A DNA stretch of 18,386 nucleotides from Candidatus Roizmanbacteria bacterium (GCA_026395455.1 JAPLYR010000069.1:1-18386), one strand, 5' to 3'; shown: positions 7,070 to 14,972, counted from the first letter of the stretch. A program made the numbers and translations. Notes: generated from the letters alone by a model not told the origin.

Positions 7070-7729
7070 ATGAGTAAGAAGTTGATCGGAGTGTATCTTT
7101 TTTTTGTTCTATCTATCTTATTTGCTCTTGTAACTCCTTCATATGCGGTTAATTTTGATCTTATTCCACCATCTGGCACTCTTGAACGCGGTCAAAATAT
7201 TACGTTTACCATCAATATAGACACACAAGGAACGGCAGTTACCTCCACACAGACAGGACTTACCTATGACTCTACCCTACTTCAATATGTAAGCACTACT
7301 GCTGGAGCAGCAATGAATGCTGTTGTTGCGGATGATACTACATACGGAACAGGAAAAGTATTGCTTACAGGAACTAATACGGCTGGATACAATGGAACTG
7401 GCGTATTTGCAACGGTTATCTTTACCATCATCGCACAAAATCCTGGATCAACTGAGGTTTGTACTTTGTGGATGCCAACTCCAACAGGAACCCCAGCTCC
7501 AACTCCTACAGTTGGACCAAGCCCAACTCCTATGCCAACTCTTCCTCCACAACCAACCGCATTGCCACAAACGGGTATTGCTGATTCAAGAAATACTGCA
7601 ATAGTATTTGCCATTTCTTTTATTGCTGCTGCTGGAGGAGTATTCTACCTATCTCAAAAACAGAAATATTCCTTCCCAGATTCATCAACAAAAAAAACAG
7701 TTTCAAAGTCAAAGACACATAAAAAGTAA
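7070..7729 (+). CDS. Cohesin-domain surface protein with LPQTG anchor signal
   Basis: 219 residues from the ATG at 7070. An upstream in-frame ATG is rejected because a promoter lies between. Signal peptide 1-26 (cleavage after SYA). Residues about 28-130 form one cohesin-like beta domain: LIPPSGTLERGQNITFTINIDT, then TQTGLTYDSTLLQYVS, and GTGVFATVIFTII before the end. A Pro/Thr linker follows (about 136-164), then the sortase-type motif LPQTG (165-169), a membrane segment (about 176-194) and a basic tail of about 25 residues. Cohesins bind dockerins in cellulosomes, but lone cohesin domains are widespread on other bacterial and archaeal surfaces. No sortase or dockerin gene is in the window. 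The basic tail is longer than in typical LPxTG proteins. It forms an operon with the peroxiredoxin gene 5 bases downstream. Confidence 0.8.
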   Translation: MSKKLIGVYLFFVLSILFALVTPSYAVNFDLIPPSGTLERGQNITFTINIDTQGTAVTSTQTGLTYDSTLLQYVSTTAGAAMNAVVADDTTYGTGKVLLTGTNTAGYNGTGVFATVIFTIIAQNPGSTEVCTLWMPTPTGTPAPTPTVGPSPTPMPTLPPQPTALPQTGIADSRNTAIVFAISFIAAAGGVFYLSQKQKYSFPDSSTKKTVSKSKTHKK

Positions 7730-7734
7730 TCTAT

Positions 7735-8187
7735 ATGAAAAAGGCTCCCTTATTCTCTCTTCCTGACCAAGATGGGGTTATGCATAATCTAATTGATTAC
7801 ACAGGGAAATGGGTTCTTCTCTATTTTTATCCAAAAGATGACACCCCAGGATGTACTAAAGAAGCGTGTGGATTCCGAGATATTGCATCTGACTATACTT
7901 CGCACAATATCGTTGTTATTGGTATTTCAAAGGATAGTGTTCTATCTCATAAAAAGTTTGCTGAGAAACATCGTCTTTCATTTTCACTACTAAGCGATGA
8001 ATCGAAAGAAACTATTAAAGCATATGGAGCATGGGGAGAAAAAAAGTTTATGGGTAAGGTCTTTGAGGGGATAAAAAGGATAAGTTTCCTTATTGGACCA
8101 GATCAGACTATAAAAAAAGAATATTTAAAAGTAGATGTTTTCAGTCACGCAAAAGAAATACTACATGACGTTGACACACTCTTATAA
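7735..8187 (+). CDS. bcp: Peroxiredoxin, BCP/PrxQ type
   Basis: Thiol peroxidase that reduces H2O2 and organic hydroperoxides, using thioredoxin-like donors. 150 residues, full family length, cytoplasmic (no signal peptide). The active site is YPKDDTPGCTKEACGFRD: peroxidatic Cys40 with T37 and P38 before it, and resolving Cys45 five residues later, the spacing of the intramolecular-disulfide BCP/PrxQ class. Downstream elements also fit: VVIGISKDSVLSHKKFAEKH and FSLLSDESKETIKAYGAWGEKKFMG. It starts 5 bases after the cohesin-like gene without a Shine-Dalgarno, so it is read from the same mRNA. It converges on the carboxypeptidase-regulatory gene with a 27-base gap holding a T run but no clear hairpin. 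Confidence 0.93.
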   Translation: MKKAPLFSLPDQDGVMHNLIDYTGKWVLLYFYPKDDTPGCTKEACGFRDIASDYTSHNIVVIGISKDSVLSHKKFAEKHRLSFSLLSDESKETIKAYGAWGEKKFMGKVFEGIKRISFLIGPDQTIKKEYLKVDVFSHAKEILHDVDTLL

Positions 8188-8214
8188 CCCTCTCCTCCCT
8201 CTTTTTTCCGACTC

Positions 8215-9846
8215 TTATATTTTAGGTTGAGTTGGTGTCTGTGATTGTTTTGATTTTGCCATGATAAACGCCCCAACGCCGAGCATAAGCAAAATAAGCA
8301 AAACGACTACAATCATAATAATCCCCTGCATTCCTGCAATTCCTTTTTGTGGATTTGATGTAGCGACTCCCTCTTGTTGTTGACCATCTAATCTTGAACC
8401 ACTTTTAGAAGTGGAGCTATTTTTATTTGCATCTGATGCTACTCTCATATCAGGTATCTTGTTCCCACTAACTGTCTTGAATAAAGCTAATGCAGCTTTT
8501 TCTTCTGCAGGAGTTGTTATTCTTTGGCTGAAAGGAAGAATTTCATTTGCAATAAAATAAGCGGCATTTTGTTTTACAAATGTTGAAGTGCTTACTTTTA
8601 TTACTTCCCCTGTGCTTTTCTTATAACGTAGTGCGTAACTAAACTGAGGAATGTGTTGTGAACCAATTATATATCTTCCAGCTTCGTCAGTTATTGCATA
8701 AGCGATCGCTTTATCACTATAAATAGGATAAACTCCTACAATCGCATCTACAAGTGGCTTATTGTCTTCTCCATATGCTATACCATCTATATATGCTGGG
8801 ATAACTTCTCCAGAAAATGAATTTTGTGGCGATTGAATTCCAGGATTTGAATAGATTGCAGGATTGAGTGAAAAAGTAACATCATATTTCGTTAAAAATA
8901 ACATTTTCTCTTCAGATAGCTTTGTTTGTGGTACGGTTTTGACCTGAGCTAGAAAGAATTTGTATTCGCCTATTTCGTTGGTCATTTCTGTTTTTGTATC
9001 TTGTGATATGACCCCATCTTTATCCACATATGTTGTTACTAATTTGATCAGCGATTTTGGATGCGTTAGTGCACCTGAAAAAAGAATCTCATCTCCCACT
9101 GATTTTTCTTCTTTTCTCCACATAACTGCCAAGTCTTTTACCAACATACTGTCACTTGTCACAGTAACCGGAACATGACTGACGGCTACTTTACCAGTTT
9201 GTTCAATTATTTCTTGATCTGCCTTGTACATTGTGCTAATTGGATCGTTCAAAGTAAATACACTTTTATACAGGGGATTCATTGCACTTATGTCAACCAT
9301 CGTTGCGTTCGCTGACGTAACACGTAATTTGTATGTCCCAGCTGCTGTATAAAAACTATATTGACCACTTCTCGATTGAGAAATGTCTGGATTGGTGAGA
9401 CCTATTTTTGAAGGTACATCGGCGTATGTTCCATCAATACCTTTTTGAGAAAGTGTAATTGCCACTCCCTTAACAGGGTATAACGTCTGAGCATCGAGAA
9501 CGGATCCTTTTGGATCCCATGAAATAGATGCACATTTTGAACTATCGGCAAGTGCATGAAGCATTGCGAATGTAGCTTGTTGTTGAGCGCCTAAGTCCCC
9601 TGCTTTTGTCTCATCTTCAGGTGGTGGGAGAGCTTCTTGCAGCCATAACCATTGATGTTTAACTTCTGGGACATATTCATCTGCCCATGTAACGGTCCCA
9701 CTCTCAAATTGTGGCTCAACATCTGTAGTAGTTGTTGTAGGATTGGCACTATCAGTTAATCCTACCTTCAATAGCAGTATAGTCATCATGCTTACCAAAA
9801 ATAATATCGTCTTGTTCAGGCATTCCTGTCGTACATTTATTACCAA
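8215..9846 (-). CDS. Membrane-anchored protein with carboxypeptidase-regulatory-like repeats (downstream part of a split gene)
   Basis: Frame of up to 543 codons from a TTG at 9846 (first ATG at 9789). Neither start is convincing: the first 28 residues are read out of frame over the end of the upstream signal-peptide gene. The believable protein begins near the LTDSANPTTTTTD segment. It has at least three beta domains of the carboxypeptidase-regulatory/Cna-B kind, each with a strand ending in a 'G-x-Y-x-F' turn: ISWDPKGSVLDAQT to GQYSFYTAAGTYKLRV, LFSGALTHPKSLIKL to GEYKFFLAQ, and IDGIAYGEDNKPLVDAIVGV to GRYIIGSQ. A Ser/Gln-rich linker leads to one C-terminal membrane helix (about 506-530) and a short basic tail. 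This suggests a surface protein anchored at its C-terminus, probably about 620 residues if joined to the upstream frame. It lies divergent from the VirB6-like gene, so it may belong to the same machine. Confidence 0.75.
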   Translation of the reverse strand: MVINVRQECLNKTILFLVSMMTILLLKVGLTDSANPTTTTTDVEPQFESGTVTWADEYVPEVKHQWLWLQEALPPPEDETKAGDLGAQQQATFAMLHALADSSKCASISWDPKGSVLDAQTLYPVKGVAITLSQKGIDGTYADVPSKIGLTNPDISQSRSGQYSFYTAAGTYKLRVTSANATMVDISAMNPLYKSVFTLNDPISTMYKADQEIIEQTGKVAVSHVPVTVTSDSMLVKDLAVMWRKEEKSVGDEILFSGALTHPKSLIKLVTTYVDKDGVISQDTKTEMTNEIGEYKFFLAQVKTVPQTKLSEEKMLFLTKYDVTFSLNPAIYSNPGIQSPQNSFSGEVIPAYIDGIAYGEDNKPLVDAIVGVYPIYSDKAIAYAITDEAGRYIIGSQHIPQFSYALRYKKSTGEVIKVSTSTFVKQNAAYFIANEILPFSQRITTPAEEKAALALFKTVSGNKIPDMRVASDANKNSSTSKSGSRLDGQQQEGVATSNPQKGIAGMQGIIMIVVVLLILLMLGVGAFIMAKSKQSQTPTQPKI

Positions 9847-10093
9847 CAGTTGTACCTACACATACCACTACCCATGTTTGTGCTCCACCTTGAGGAAGTT
9901 TTGTGATATTTCTTTTTTGTCTTTCTTCTGCATTTGGAAAAGAAAGTGTTGCTGAGTGTACCCCATCTCTTACTGCAGATAGACATTCACTATCAAACCC
10001 AAGGAGCGCTTGAGCTTGTACAGGCTGAGATTGAACGGTAAAAAAATAACCAAAAATTGCCAATAATACCACCACATATTTAAGATTTTTCAT
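9752..10093 (-). CDS. Signal-peptide N-terminal part of the split carboxypeptidase-regulatory protein
   Basis: 113 residues from the ATG at 10093; a TTG three codons earlier lies in the promoter region and is rejected. Residues 1-28 are a signal peptide (MKNLKYVVVLLAIFGYFFT, cleavage near VQA). The mature part has FDSECLSAVRDGVHSATLSF, then GGAQTWVVVCVGTTVGNKCTTGMPEQDDIIFGKHDD, with three Cys that could form disulfides. It ends at TGA (9754-9752), which lies inside the downstream frame. The exported start here and the missing export signal in the downstream frame suggest one gene broken by a +1 shift, needing one base to be skipped near GAAGGTAGGATTAAC (about 9757-9771). Assembly error, true mutation or programmed shift cannot be told apart here. 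Confidence 0.6.
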   Translation of the reverse strand: MKNLKYVVVLLAIFGYFFTVQSQPVQAQALLGFDSECLSAVRDGVHSATLSFPNAEERQKRNITKLPQGGAQTWVVVCVGTTVGNKCTTGMPEQDDIIFGKHDDYTAIEGRIN

Positions 10094-10101
10094 ATATATC
10101 A

Positions 10102-10131
10102 ACTATAAACTTTTATATTGTATATTGTCAA
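10102..10131 (-). promoter_or_regulatory. Promoter of the split carboxypeptidase-regulatory gene
   Basis: On the minus strand: consensus TTGACA (10126-10131), 18-base spacer, TATAGT (10102-10107), 8 bases to the ATG at 10093. A leader of 0-2 bases is predicted. It faces the VirB6-like promoter, with adjoining -35 regions. Confidence 0.65.
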
Positions 10132-10132
10132 C

Positions 10133-10161
10133 TTGTCATCACGTCTTCGTTCAGTTAGTAT
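10133..10161 (+). promoter_or_regulatory. Promoter of VirB6-like gene
   Basis: TTGTCA (10133-10138), 17-base spacer, TAGTAT (10156-10161), 6 bases to the ATG at 10168, so transcription would start on the A of the start codon. The AGGAGG just after the ATG is inside the coding region. Confidence 0.6.
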
Positions 10162-10167
10162 GAATAT

Positions 10168-12750
10168 ATGAGGAGGAAATTTAGCCAGATATTGGTTTTT
10201 GTTTATTGTATGTTGGTTTTAGTGTCCTCTGTGCATGCTCAAGCAGCACTTCCTCCCGCAAATCCTCTCCCTTGTTCAATAGGTTACTGCCCTGTTGAGA
10301 TCCCACCAATGTACAAAACAACCAATACTCCAAAAGGTGCCTACGCAGGAGAAAAATGTGTAACTTCTTATGAAGAGTTCGTCAAAGACCCTCTTATTAA
10401 TCACTATTGGACACTTGATGAACCAACAACAACACAAGGAAAAGCAAATGAACGCGCTCGCCAATTTTTATATTGGGTATTAACTAAAAGTGCTATTGAT
10501 CAACATCCGGTAATTCGACAAATATGGACAGTAACGCAGAATATAACACTTTTCTTGTTTCTCCTTGTTGCTGCTTTGTTTGGACTTGGATACATCGTCG
10601 GACAACGATCTGACTTTCAGCTCAAAATGCAAATTTGGCCAATTATCTATAAAATTGGAGCTGGTCTTCTGTACATTGTCTTTTCTTACGCGATAATCAT
10701 GACGTTTATACAACTTTCTGAGGTGATTATGAATTTTTTTATTAAATCTCTTGGAGGAGATAGGTTGTTTAACATTTATTTCGCAGGAAAAGAGAGTAAG
10801 GAAGCGAGCTACGCAACGTTTGTTGGATGTCGTGACCTGAACTATAAAGTGCAAGAAGCAATCAAGGCAGAAATGTATCTTATGAAAGTAACAAATGTTA
10901 CCTATTACGCTATGGGCATTATGATGCTATTGAGAAAAATTCTCCTCTGGTTTCTTCTATTTGCTGCACCTTTCTTAGCTCTTCTTATGCCATTCGTCTT
11001 TATAAGGAATGTTGGATGGATATGGATTGGCACGTTTGCCCAGTGGGTCTTTTATGGTCCACTCTTTGCCTTATTTCTCGGAGCACTTACCAAAATATGG
11101 CAAAGTGGTATTCCGTTCCCATTTGATTTTTCACGAACAAGTAGCGTCTCTGGTTATATTTATCCAACTGGTATTAATATTGTTTATGGGGGTCCCGCTC
11201 AAGTCGGATCACACATGATTTCAACTCTTAATAATGGAAATTACATTGATACGTTTGCAGAATATGTAATTTCTCTGATTATGTTATGGGCAGTGATTAT
11301 TTTTCCATGGTTTCTGTTACGTATCTTCCGCGATTATTGTTGTGATGGTATTATGGCGATGAAAAATGTCTTAATGTCGATGTATGATCGACTCGCTCCT
11401 CCTCCTAAAACACCGCCACCTGCTCCATCTGCTTCTCATTCATTCAATAATACTTCTATGAAAATGAATAGAGAGGTAGAAGTACCAATTAAAGTGAAAC
11501 TAGAAACACTACAAGAAATTAAACAAACAAAAACAGAAGATATCACTAAATCTCTTAATCTTTCTATGAATAAGATTACTGATATCGCAAAGTTTGAAAC
11601 TAATAAACAGACAAATGAAACTGTGCGAAAAAATATCGACATGTTATCTCAACCAACAAAAGCAGGTACTCCAGCTGAGAGACAAAAGTTTATGAACATC
11701 CGAACGGAGTTGTTTAATAGAACAATAAAAGAAGATAAAGTTGCACGACAAATCCTCTCCTCAATTTCTTCATCAAGAACGGAGTCAAGTACTCGAAAAG
11801 AGGAGTTATTACGCACAGTTCCACGAACTGCTCCACCAACAGCTTACAAGGTAAATATTTCAACTGACAAAGTGACATCAATGAATACCTCATTAGTAAA
11901 TGCGGTAACATCCAACACTTCCGTTCTTGCACAAATTGCACAAACCACACAAGCTCCAGCTCAGCAAATTCAAACAGTATTAAGTTCGTATAAAACAAAT
12001 ATTGCTCATGCCCCAGCTGAAATATTGACCAATATTACAAAAGAAACAGGCATTGCAAGTGACACAGTTAAATCAATTATCAAAGCGATTGCATCCTCCA
12101 TTAAGAAGAATAAAGAAGTAGTTAAGAAGGTGGCAGAGAAGGAACAAATGAAAGAAGAAGATGTAGAAAGAGTAATTGAAACTCAAACTCCTCTTGTCTC
12201 AGAACCAGAAAAAACCATTGAACAGTTAGTATCTATCCCACCAAGTGTCTCAATTGAAGACTATGAGGAAGTGAAAAAAATGTGGACTCAACAATATGAA
12301 AAGGGTGAGGTCCCAACATCAGAAAATATTACTTCTCGTGAACAATGGGTTGACCAAGATGTTGTCTTTATTACAAATACACTCAATAAACTACTTTCTG
12401 CAGATGATAAGTTACGCCAAGAAGGCATAGATGACCTTGCCTATATTCTTCCCATATTCCTTATTAATAGTCTCAAGGGTGAAGAACTCATTGTATATCT
12501 AAAAGCAAAAATTGAAGCAGCAAAAGCAGTAAAACATGACATGGATAAGGAACGTGAAATTACAGAAAAATTAAAGAAAAAATCTGAAGAAACAGAAGAG
12601 TTTGTTGATGTAAAGAAGAAAACAGAAGAAAATACAAAGACTCTTGAAATGAGTCAAGACTTGCCTGGAGAAGAAGAAAAGACTAAAGAAGAATCAAATC
12701 CTTCGGAAAACGTGTCAACACCTCAATCTCCCCCTGAAGAGAAACTGTAA
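10168..12750 (+). CDS. VirB6-like membrane protein with long C-terminal extension
   Basis: 860 residues. The N-terminal half has the layout of VirB6/TrbL channel-lining proteins of type IV secretion. A signal-peptide-like helix (5-24) is followed by an exported loop with Cys36, Cys41 and Cys64. Membrane helices lie at about 124-145, 163-190, 243-280 (a pair), 283-308 and 365-388, with an aromatic-rich WIWIGTFAQWVFYGPLFALFLGALTKI segment typical of the family. From about 400 on the protein is soluble. A Pro-rich stretch (411-424) is followed by Ser/Thr/Asn-rich helical sequence, and then a Lys/Glu-rich, probably coiled, end (780-860). VirB6 proteins are usually about 300-400 residues; extended ones exist in Rickettsiales and Gram-positive systems. 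With VirB4 and PrgI nearby, it likely forms the inner-membrane pore. The last 68 bases overlap the convergent M24 gene. Confidence 0.78.
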   Translation: MRRKFSQILVFVYCMLVLVSSVHAQAALPPANPLPCSIGYCPVEIPPMYKTTNTPKGAYAGEKCVTSYEEFVKDPLINHYWTLDEPTTTQGKANERARQFLYWVLTKSAIDQHPVIRQIWTVTQNITLFLFLLVAALFGLGYIVGQRSDFQLKMQIWPIIYKIGAGLLYIVFSYAIIMTFIQLSEVIMNFFIKSLGGDRLFNIYFAGKESKEASYATFVGCRDLNYKVQEAIKAEMYLMKVTNVTYYAMGIMMLLRKILLWFLLFAAPFLALLMPFVFIRNVGWIWIGTFAQWVFYGPLFALFLGALTKIWQSGIPFPFDFSRTSSVSGYIYPTGINIVYGGPAQVGSHMISTLNNGNYIDTFAEYVISLIMLWAVIIFPWFLLRIFRDYCCDGIMAMKNVLMSMYDRLAPPPKTPPPAPSASHSFNNTSMKMNREVEVPIKVKLETLQEIKQTKTEDITKSLNLSMNKITDIAKFETNKQTNETVRKNIDMLSQPTKAGTPAERQKFMNIRTELFNRTIKEDKVARQILSSISSSRTESSTRKEELLRTVPRTAPPTAYKVNISTDKVTSMNTSLVNAVTSNTSVLAQIAQTTQAPAQQIQTVLSSYKTNIAHAPAEILTNITKETGIASDTVKSIIKAIASSIKKNKEVVKKVAEKEQMKEEDVERVIETQTPLVSEPEKTIEQLVSIPPSVSIEDYEEVKKMWTQQYEKGEVPTSENITSREQWVDQDVVFITNTLNKLLSADDKLRQEGIDDLAYILPIFLINSLKGEELIVYLKAKIEAAKAVKHDMDKEREITEKLKKKSEETEEFVDVKKKTEENTKTLEMSQDLPGEEEKTKEESNPSENVSTPQSPPEEKL

Positions 12751-13753
12751 GAGTATCTTCAATGCGCATTCCCCATTTCCCCTCTCTATATACTCCGGGC
12801 TCAATGGTAAATACCTGCCCCACTTGTTTCTCATCTGTTGAGACGGCACTGATACGAGGAGATTCGTGAACTTCTAAACCTATTCCATGTCCAGTTGAAT
12901 GACTATAACCTGGAAGATTATTTTTTTTGAGTTCATCTCGACAATAATCATCAATTTGTTTGAGCAGTATTGCTTTCTGTGCAAACTCAATTGTTTTCTT
13001 TTGTGCATCAAGGAGTTGAGAATATGTTTTTATAACATCATTCCCCACATCCCCCACTGCTACCATGCGAGTTATATCTGAACAATAATTATGAGCTTTT
13101 ACTCCAAAATCTATGAGAAGTAATGATCCCTCTTCTATTACTCCATCACCTTTTTTGGTGTTGTAATGGGGAATAGCTCCGTGGGCATCAACAGCAACGA
13201 TTGGTTCAAATGCAATATCAGCTCCATACCCCTCGCGTATGGATTTTTCAAGAAGCCAAGCAATTTCCTTTTCAGTCTGTCCAGGATGAATGTAGGGGGT
13301 GATATCTTTTAACACTTGATCACCAATGTGACATGCCTGTTTTATCGCAAATAGTTCTTCTTCTGTTTTTATTGATCGAAAATGGGAAAGAGGATTGTTA
13401 ATAGGTATGAGGTCTAGTCCGAGTTTCTGAAGTGATTGTACCTCACTCCATTTTAAATCATTCGCTTCACATCCAACTGTTTTTACTTTATATTTTTCGC
13501 AAAGTCTTTGTATCACTTCACCAACTTTTTCTCCTAGCTGAAGAATGTATAGTTCTGAATCTGCGCTGTGTTGTTCTCCTTTATATCGTGCATCAGTAAT
13601 GATGATTTTCTTATCTTGCACTAAGAATAGATAAGCTTCCCTCTCATGGGGGCTAAGGGTTTCAAACGATGTGAGATAAACAATATTATAAAACTGAGAG
13701 ATCAGAAAAGCGTCAGTTTTTACAGTCTGCAAAAACAAGGAAGCATCAATCAT
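12683..13753 (-). CDS. M24-family aminopeptidase (Xaa-Pro aminopeptidase-like)
   Basis: Cytoplasmic dinuclear-metal peptidase that removes N-terminal residues, probably those before proline. The frame opens at a TTG at 13765 that overlaps the upstream TGA; I prefer the ATG at 13753 (356 residues), 8 bases after that stop. Counting from the TTG, a creatinase-like N-terminal domain spans about 10-130 and the pita-bread fold 135-360. All five metal ligands are visible: D219 (LLLIDFG), D230 (CSDITRM), H293 (HSTGHGIG), E322 (TIEPGVY) and E336 (RIEDT). Length and the N-terminal domain favour PepP/PepQ-like Xaa-Pro enzymes over methionine aminopeptidase (about 250 residues). It follows the PspC-like gene in one transcript. 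Its conserved end (RFPKDLI) lies in the 68-base overlap with the VirB6-like gene, so both ends are genuine. Confidence 0.9.
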   Translation of the reverse strand: MIDASLFLQTVKTDAFLISQFYNIVYLTSFETLSPHEREAYLFLVQDKKIIITDARYKGEQHSADSELYILQLGEKVGEVIQRLCEKYKVKTVGCEANDLKWSEVQSLQKLGLDLIPINNPLSHFRSIKTEEELFAIKQACHIGDQVLKDITPYIHPGQTEKEIAWLLEKSIREGYGADIAFEPIVAVDAHGAIPHYNTKKGDGVIEEGSLLLIDFGVKAHNYCSDITRMVAVGDVGNDVIKTYSQLLDAQKKTIEFAQKAILLKQIDDYCRDELKKNNLPGYSHSTGHGIGLEVHESPRISAVSTDEKQVGQVFTIEPGVYREGKWGMRIEDTLTVSLQGEIEVLTRFPKDLILL

Positions 13754-13761
13754 AGGTATTC

Positions 13762-14232
13762 TCAATTCTCATTTTTATATACCACAAGTATTCCTAAGAA
13801 TATAAGAAGAACTGGCCATAATTTTTTTATGATAAAAAAATCAAGAAGTCCCAAGTTTGTGAGTAAAAATATGAGTCCAACAATGACGAGAATAACGCCA
13901 AGTGATTGTTGTGATTTTTCTTTTTTATCACTTACTTCTTGATGTGCTTCTCTTTTTACTTCTTTTGCAAACTCCTGTACTGCTTCTTTCATTTGTTGTA
14001 CGTTTTCCTTAAACATATCTCTTCCATCAACTGTTTTAGAAGTATCACTGGGAAGAAGTAACCATAATAAAATATAAATAAGAACACCCGACCCTCCACA
14101 TACTGCAAGGACAATGAAAAGAAGTCGAATAATATTGGGATCTACGTCAAAGTAGCGTGCAATGCCAGATGCAACACCTGCTAATATCTTGCTTGTTGAG
14201 TCCCGAAGGAGCCTCTTTTCATTTTTTATCAT
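13762..14232 (-). CDS. PspC-domain membrane protein
   Basis: 156 residues. Residues 6-62 match the PspC domain: KRLLRDSTSKILAGVASGIARYFDVDPNIIRLLFIV, then a Gly-containing membrane helix ending in LLWLLLPSD. A charged amphipathic segment (about 70-105) follows, then two further helices (about 110-128 and 133-152) like those at the ends of LiaF/LiaI-type and DUF5668 proteins. PspC-domain proteins sense or buffer inner-membrane stress; no PspA, PspB or LiaRS genes are nearby, so the link is by domain only. The stop (TGA 13764-13762) overlaps the alternative TTG start of the M24 gene, so the two are co-transcribed. Confidence 0.85.
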   Translation of the reverse strand: MIKNEKRLLRDSTSKILAGVASGIARYFDVDPNIIRLLFIVLAVCGGSGVLIYILLWLLLPSDTSKTVDGRDMFKENVQQMKEAVQEFAKEVKREAHQEVSDKKEKSQQSLGVILVIVGLIFLLTNLGLLDFFIIKKLWPVLLIFLGILVVYKNEN

Positions 14233-14243
14233 AGTATCTGATC

Positions 14244-14249
14244 ATTGTA
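14244..14249 (-). promoter_or_regulatory. -10 element of PspC-like/M24 operon
   Basis: TACAAT on the minus strand, ending 11 bases before the ATG at 14232, predicting a leader of about 5 bases. The upstream flank is a run of A/T with no good -35 box. Confidence 0.4.
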
Positions 14250-14258
14250 ACAAAAAAA

Positions 14259-14966
14259 TTATTTTAAAAAATCCAAAATAAGAATTCTTGGAATAAGAGT
14301 GTTTTGTTTTTCTTCTCCCACTTCTTTTATCGTGTCCAAATAAAAACCTTTTGAAATAAAAGCAGATATATAATCCCCAACAGTTTTTGGATACCAAGTA
14401 AGTTTAACCTTCTCCCATAAAGACAGCTTGGTTTGCGCACTTCTATCAAAATAATTACTCAGACTTTGATATTTAGGATTGTTACTTCCAGCTAATTTCT
14501 GAGCAAAATAAAACTGAGTATTAAATGGGTGATCAACGGCGACAATAAGATGTCCTTTTGCTTTCAATACTCTATATGACTCCTGTGCAAAGAGCGATAT
14601 GTTGTTGATATATTGTAAAACCATTTTTGAAATGATTACGTCAAATACATTATTTTGAAACGGCATTTTTTCAACCACATCAAGTTCTTGAAAACTTAAA
14701 TTTGAAATATTTGTATATTTCCTTTTGCACAAGGCAATAAACATATCTGAAAAATCTGTTCCGATTACCGATAATGCTTTTTTTGCAATTTCAGCACTGA
14801 AATACCCACTCCCACACCCAGAATCTAAAATTATTTTATTAGTAGTATCCCCTAGTAGTTCTTTTATTGTTGGATGGATAAGACTATTATTTAATTTATC
14901 TCCCTCTTCTCCCATTCCATCGTTATAAATGTTAACTGCAGTATTCCATTGTTGTTTAGTGTTCAT
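14259..14966 (-). CDS. Class I SAM-dependent methyltransferase
   Basis: 235 residues, cytoplasmic. The Rossmann signature is clear: motif I ILDSGCGSG (46-54), an acidic residue after the second strand in VIGTDFS (D71), then FQELDVVEKMPFQNNVFDVIISKMVLQYI, the motif II/III region of the Methyltransf_11 family, and VLKAKGHLIVAVDHPF. Such enzymes methylate small molecules, quinone precursors or other substrates; the substrate is not evident, and neighbours give no pathway. The -10 hexamer TAAAAT ends 6 bases before the ATG, and the gene diverges from the exonuclease gene. The stop lies 26 bases before the PspC-like start in the same direction, and that space carries a T run and the next promoter. 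Confidence 0.88.
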   Translation of the reverse strand: MNTKQQWNTAVNIYNDGMGEEGDKLNNSLIHPTIKELLGDTTNKIILDSGCGSGYFSAEIAKKALSVIGTDFSDMFIALCKRKYTNISNLSFQELDVVEKMPFQNNVFDVIISKMVLQYINNISLFAQESYRVLKAKGHLIVAVDHPFNTQFYFAQKLAGSNNPKYQSLSNYFDRSAQTKLSLWEKVKLTWYPKTVGDYISAFISKGFYLDTIKEVGEEKQNTLIPRILILDFLK

Positions 14967-14972
14967 GTTTAT

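Noticed and set aside
7282..7614. Long open frame antisense to the cohesin-like gene, Gly/Val/Pro-rich
   Set aside because: It mirrors the Pro/Thr-rich linker of the real gene, has no promoter or start signal, and is a compositional shadow.
8188..8214. Pyrimidine-rich stretch with six T between the peroxiredoxin and surface-protein genes as a terminator
   Set aside because: No inverted repeat precedes the T run on either strand.
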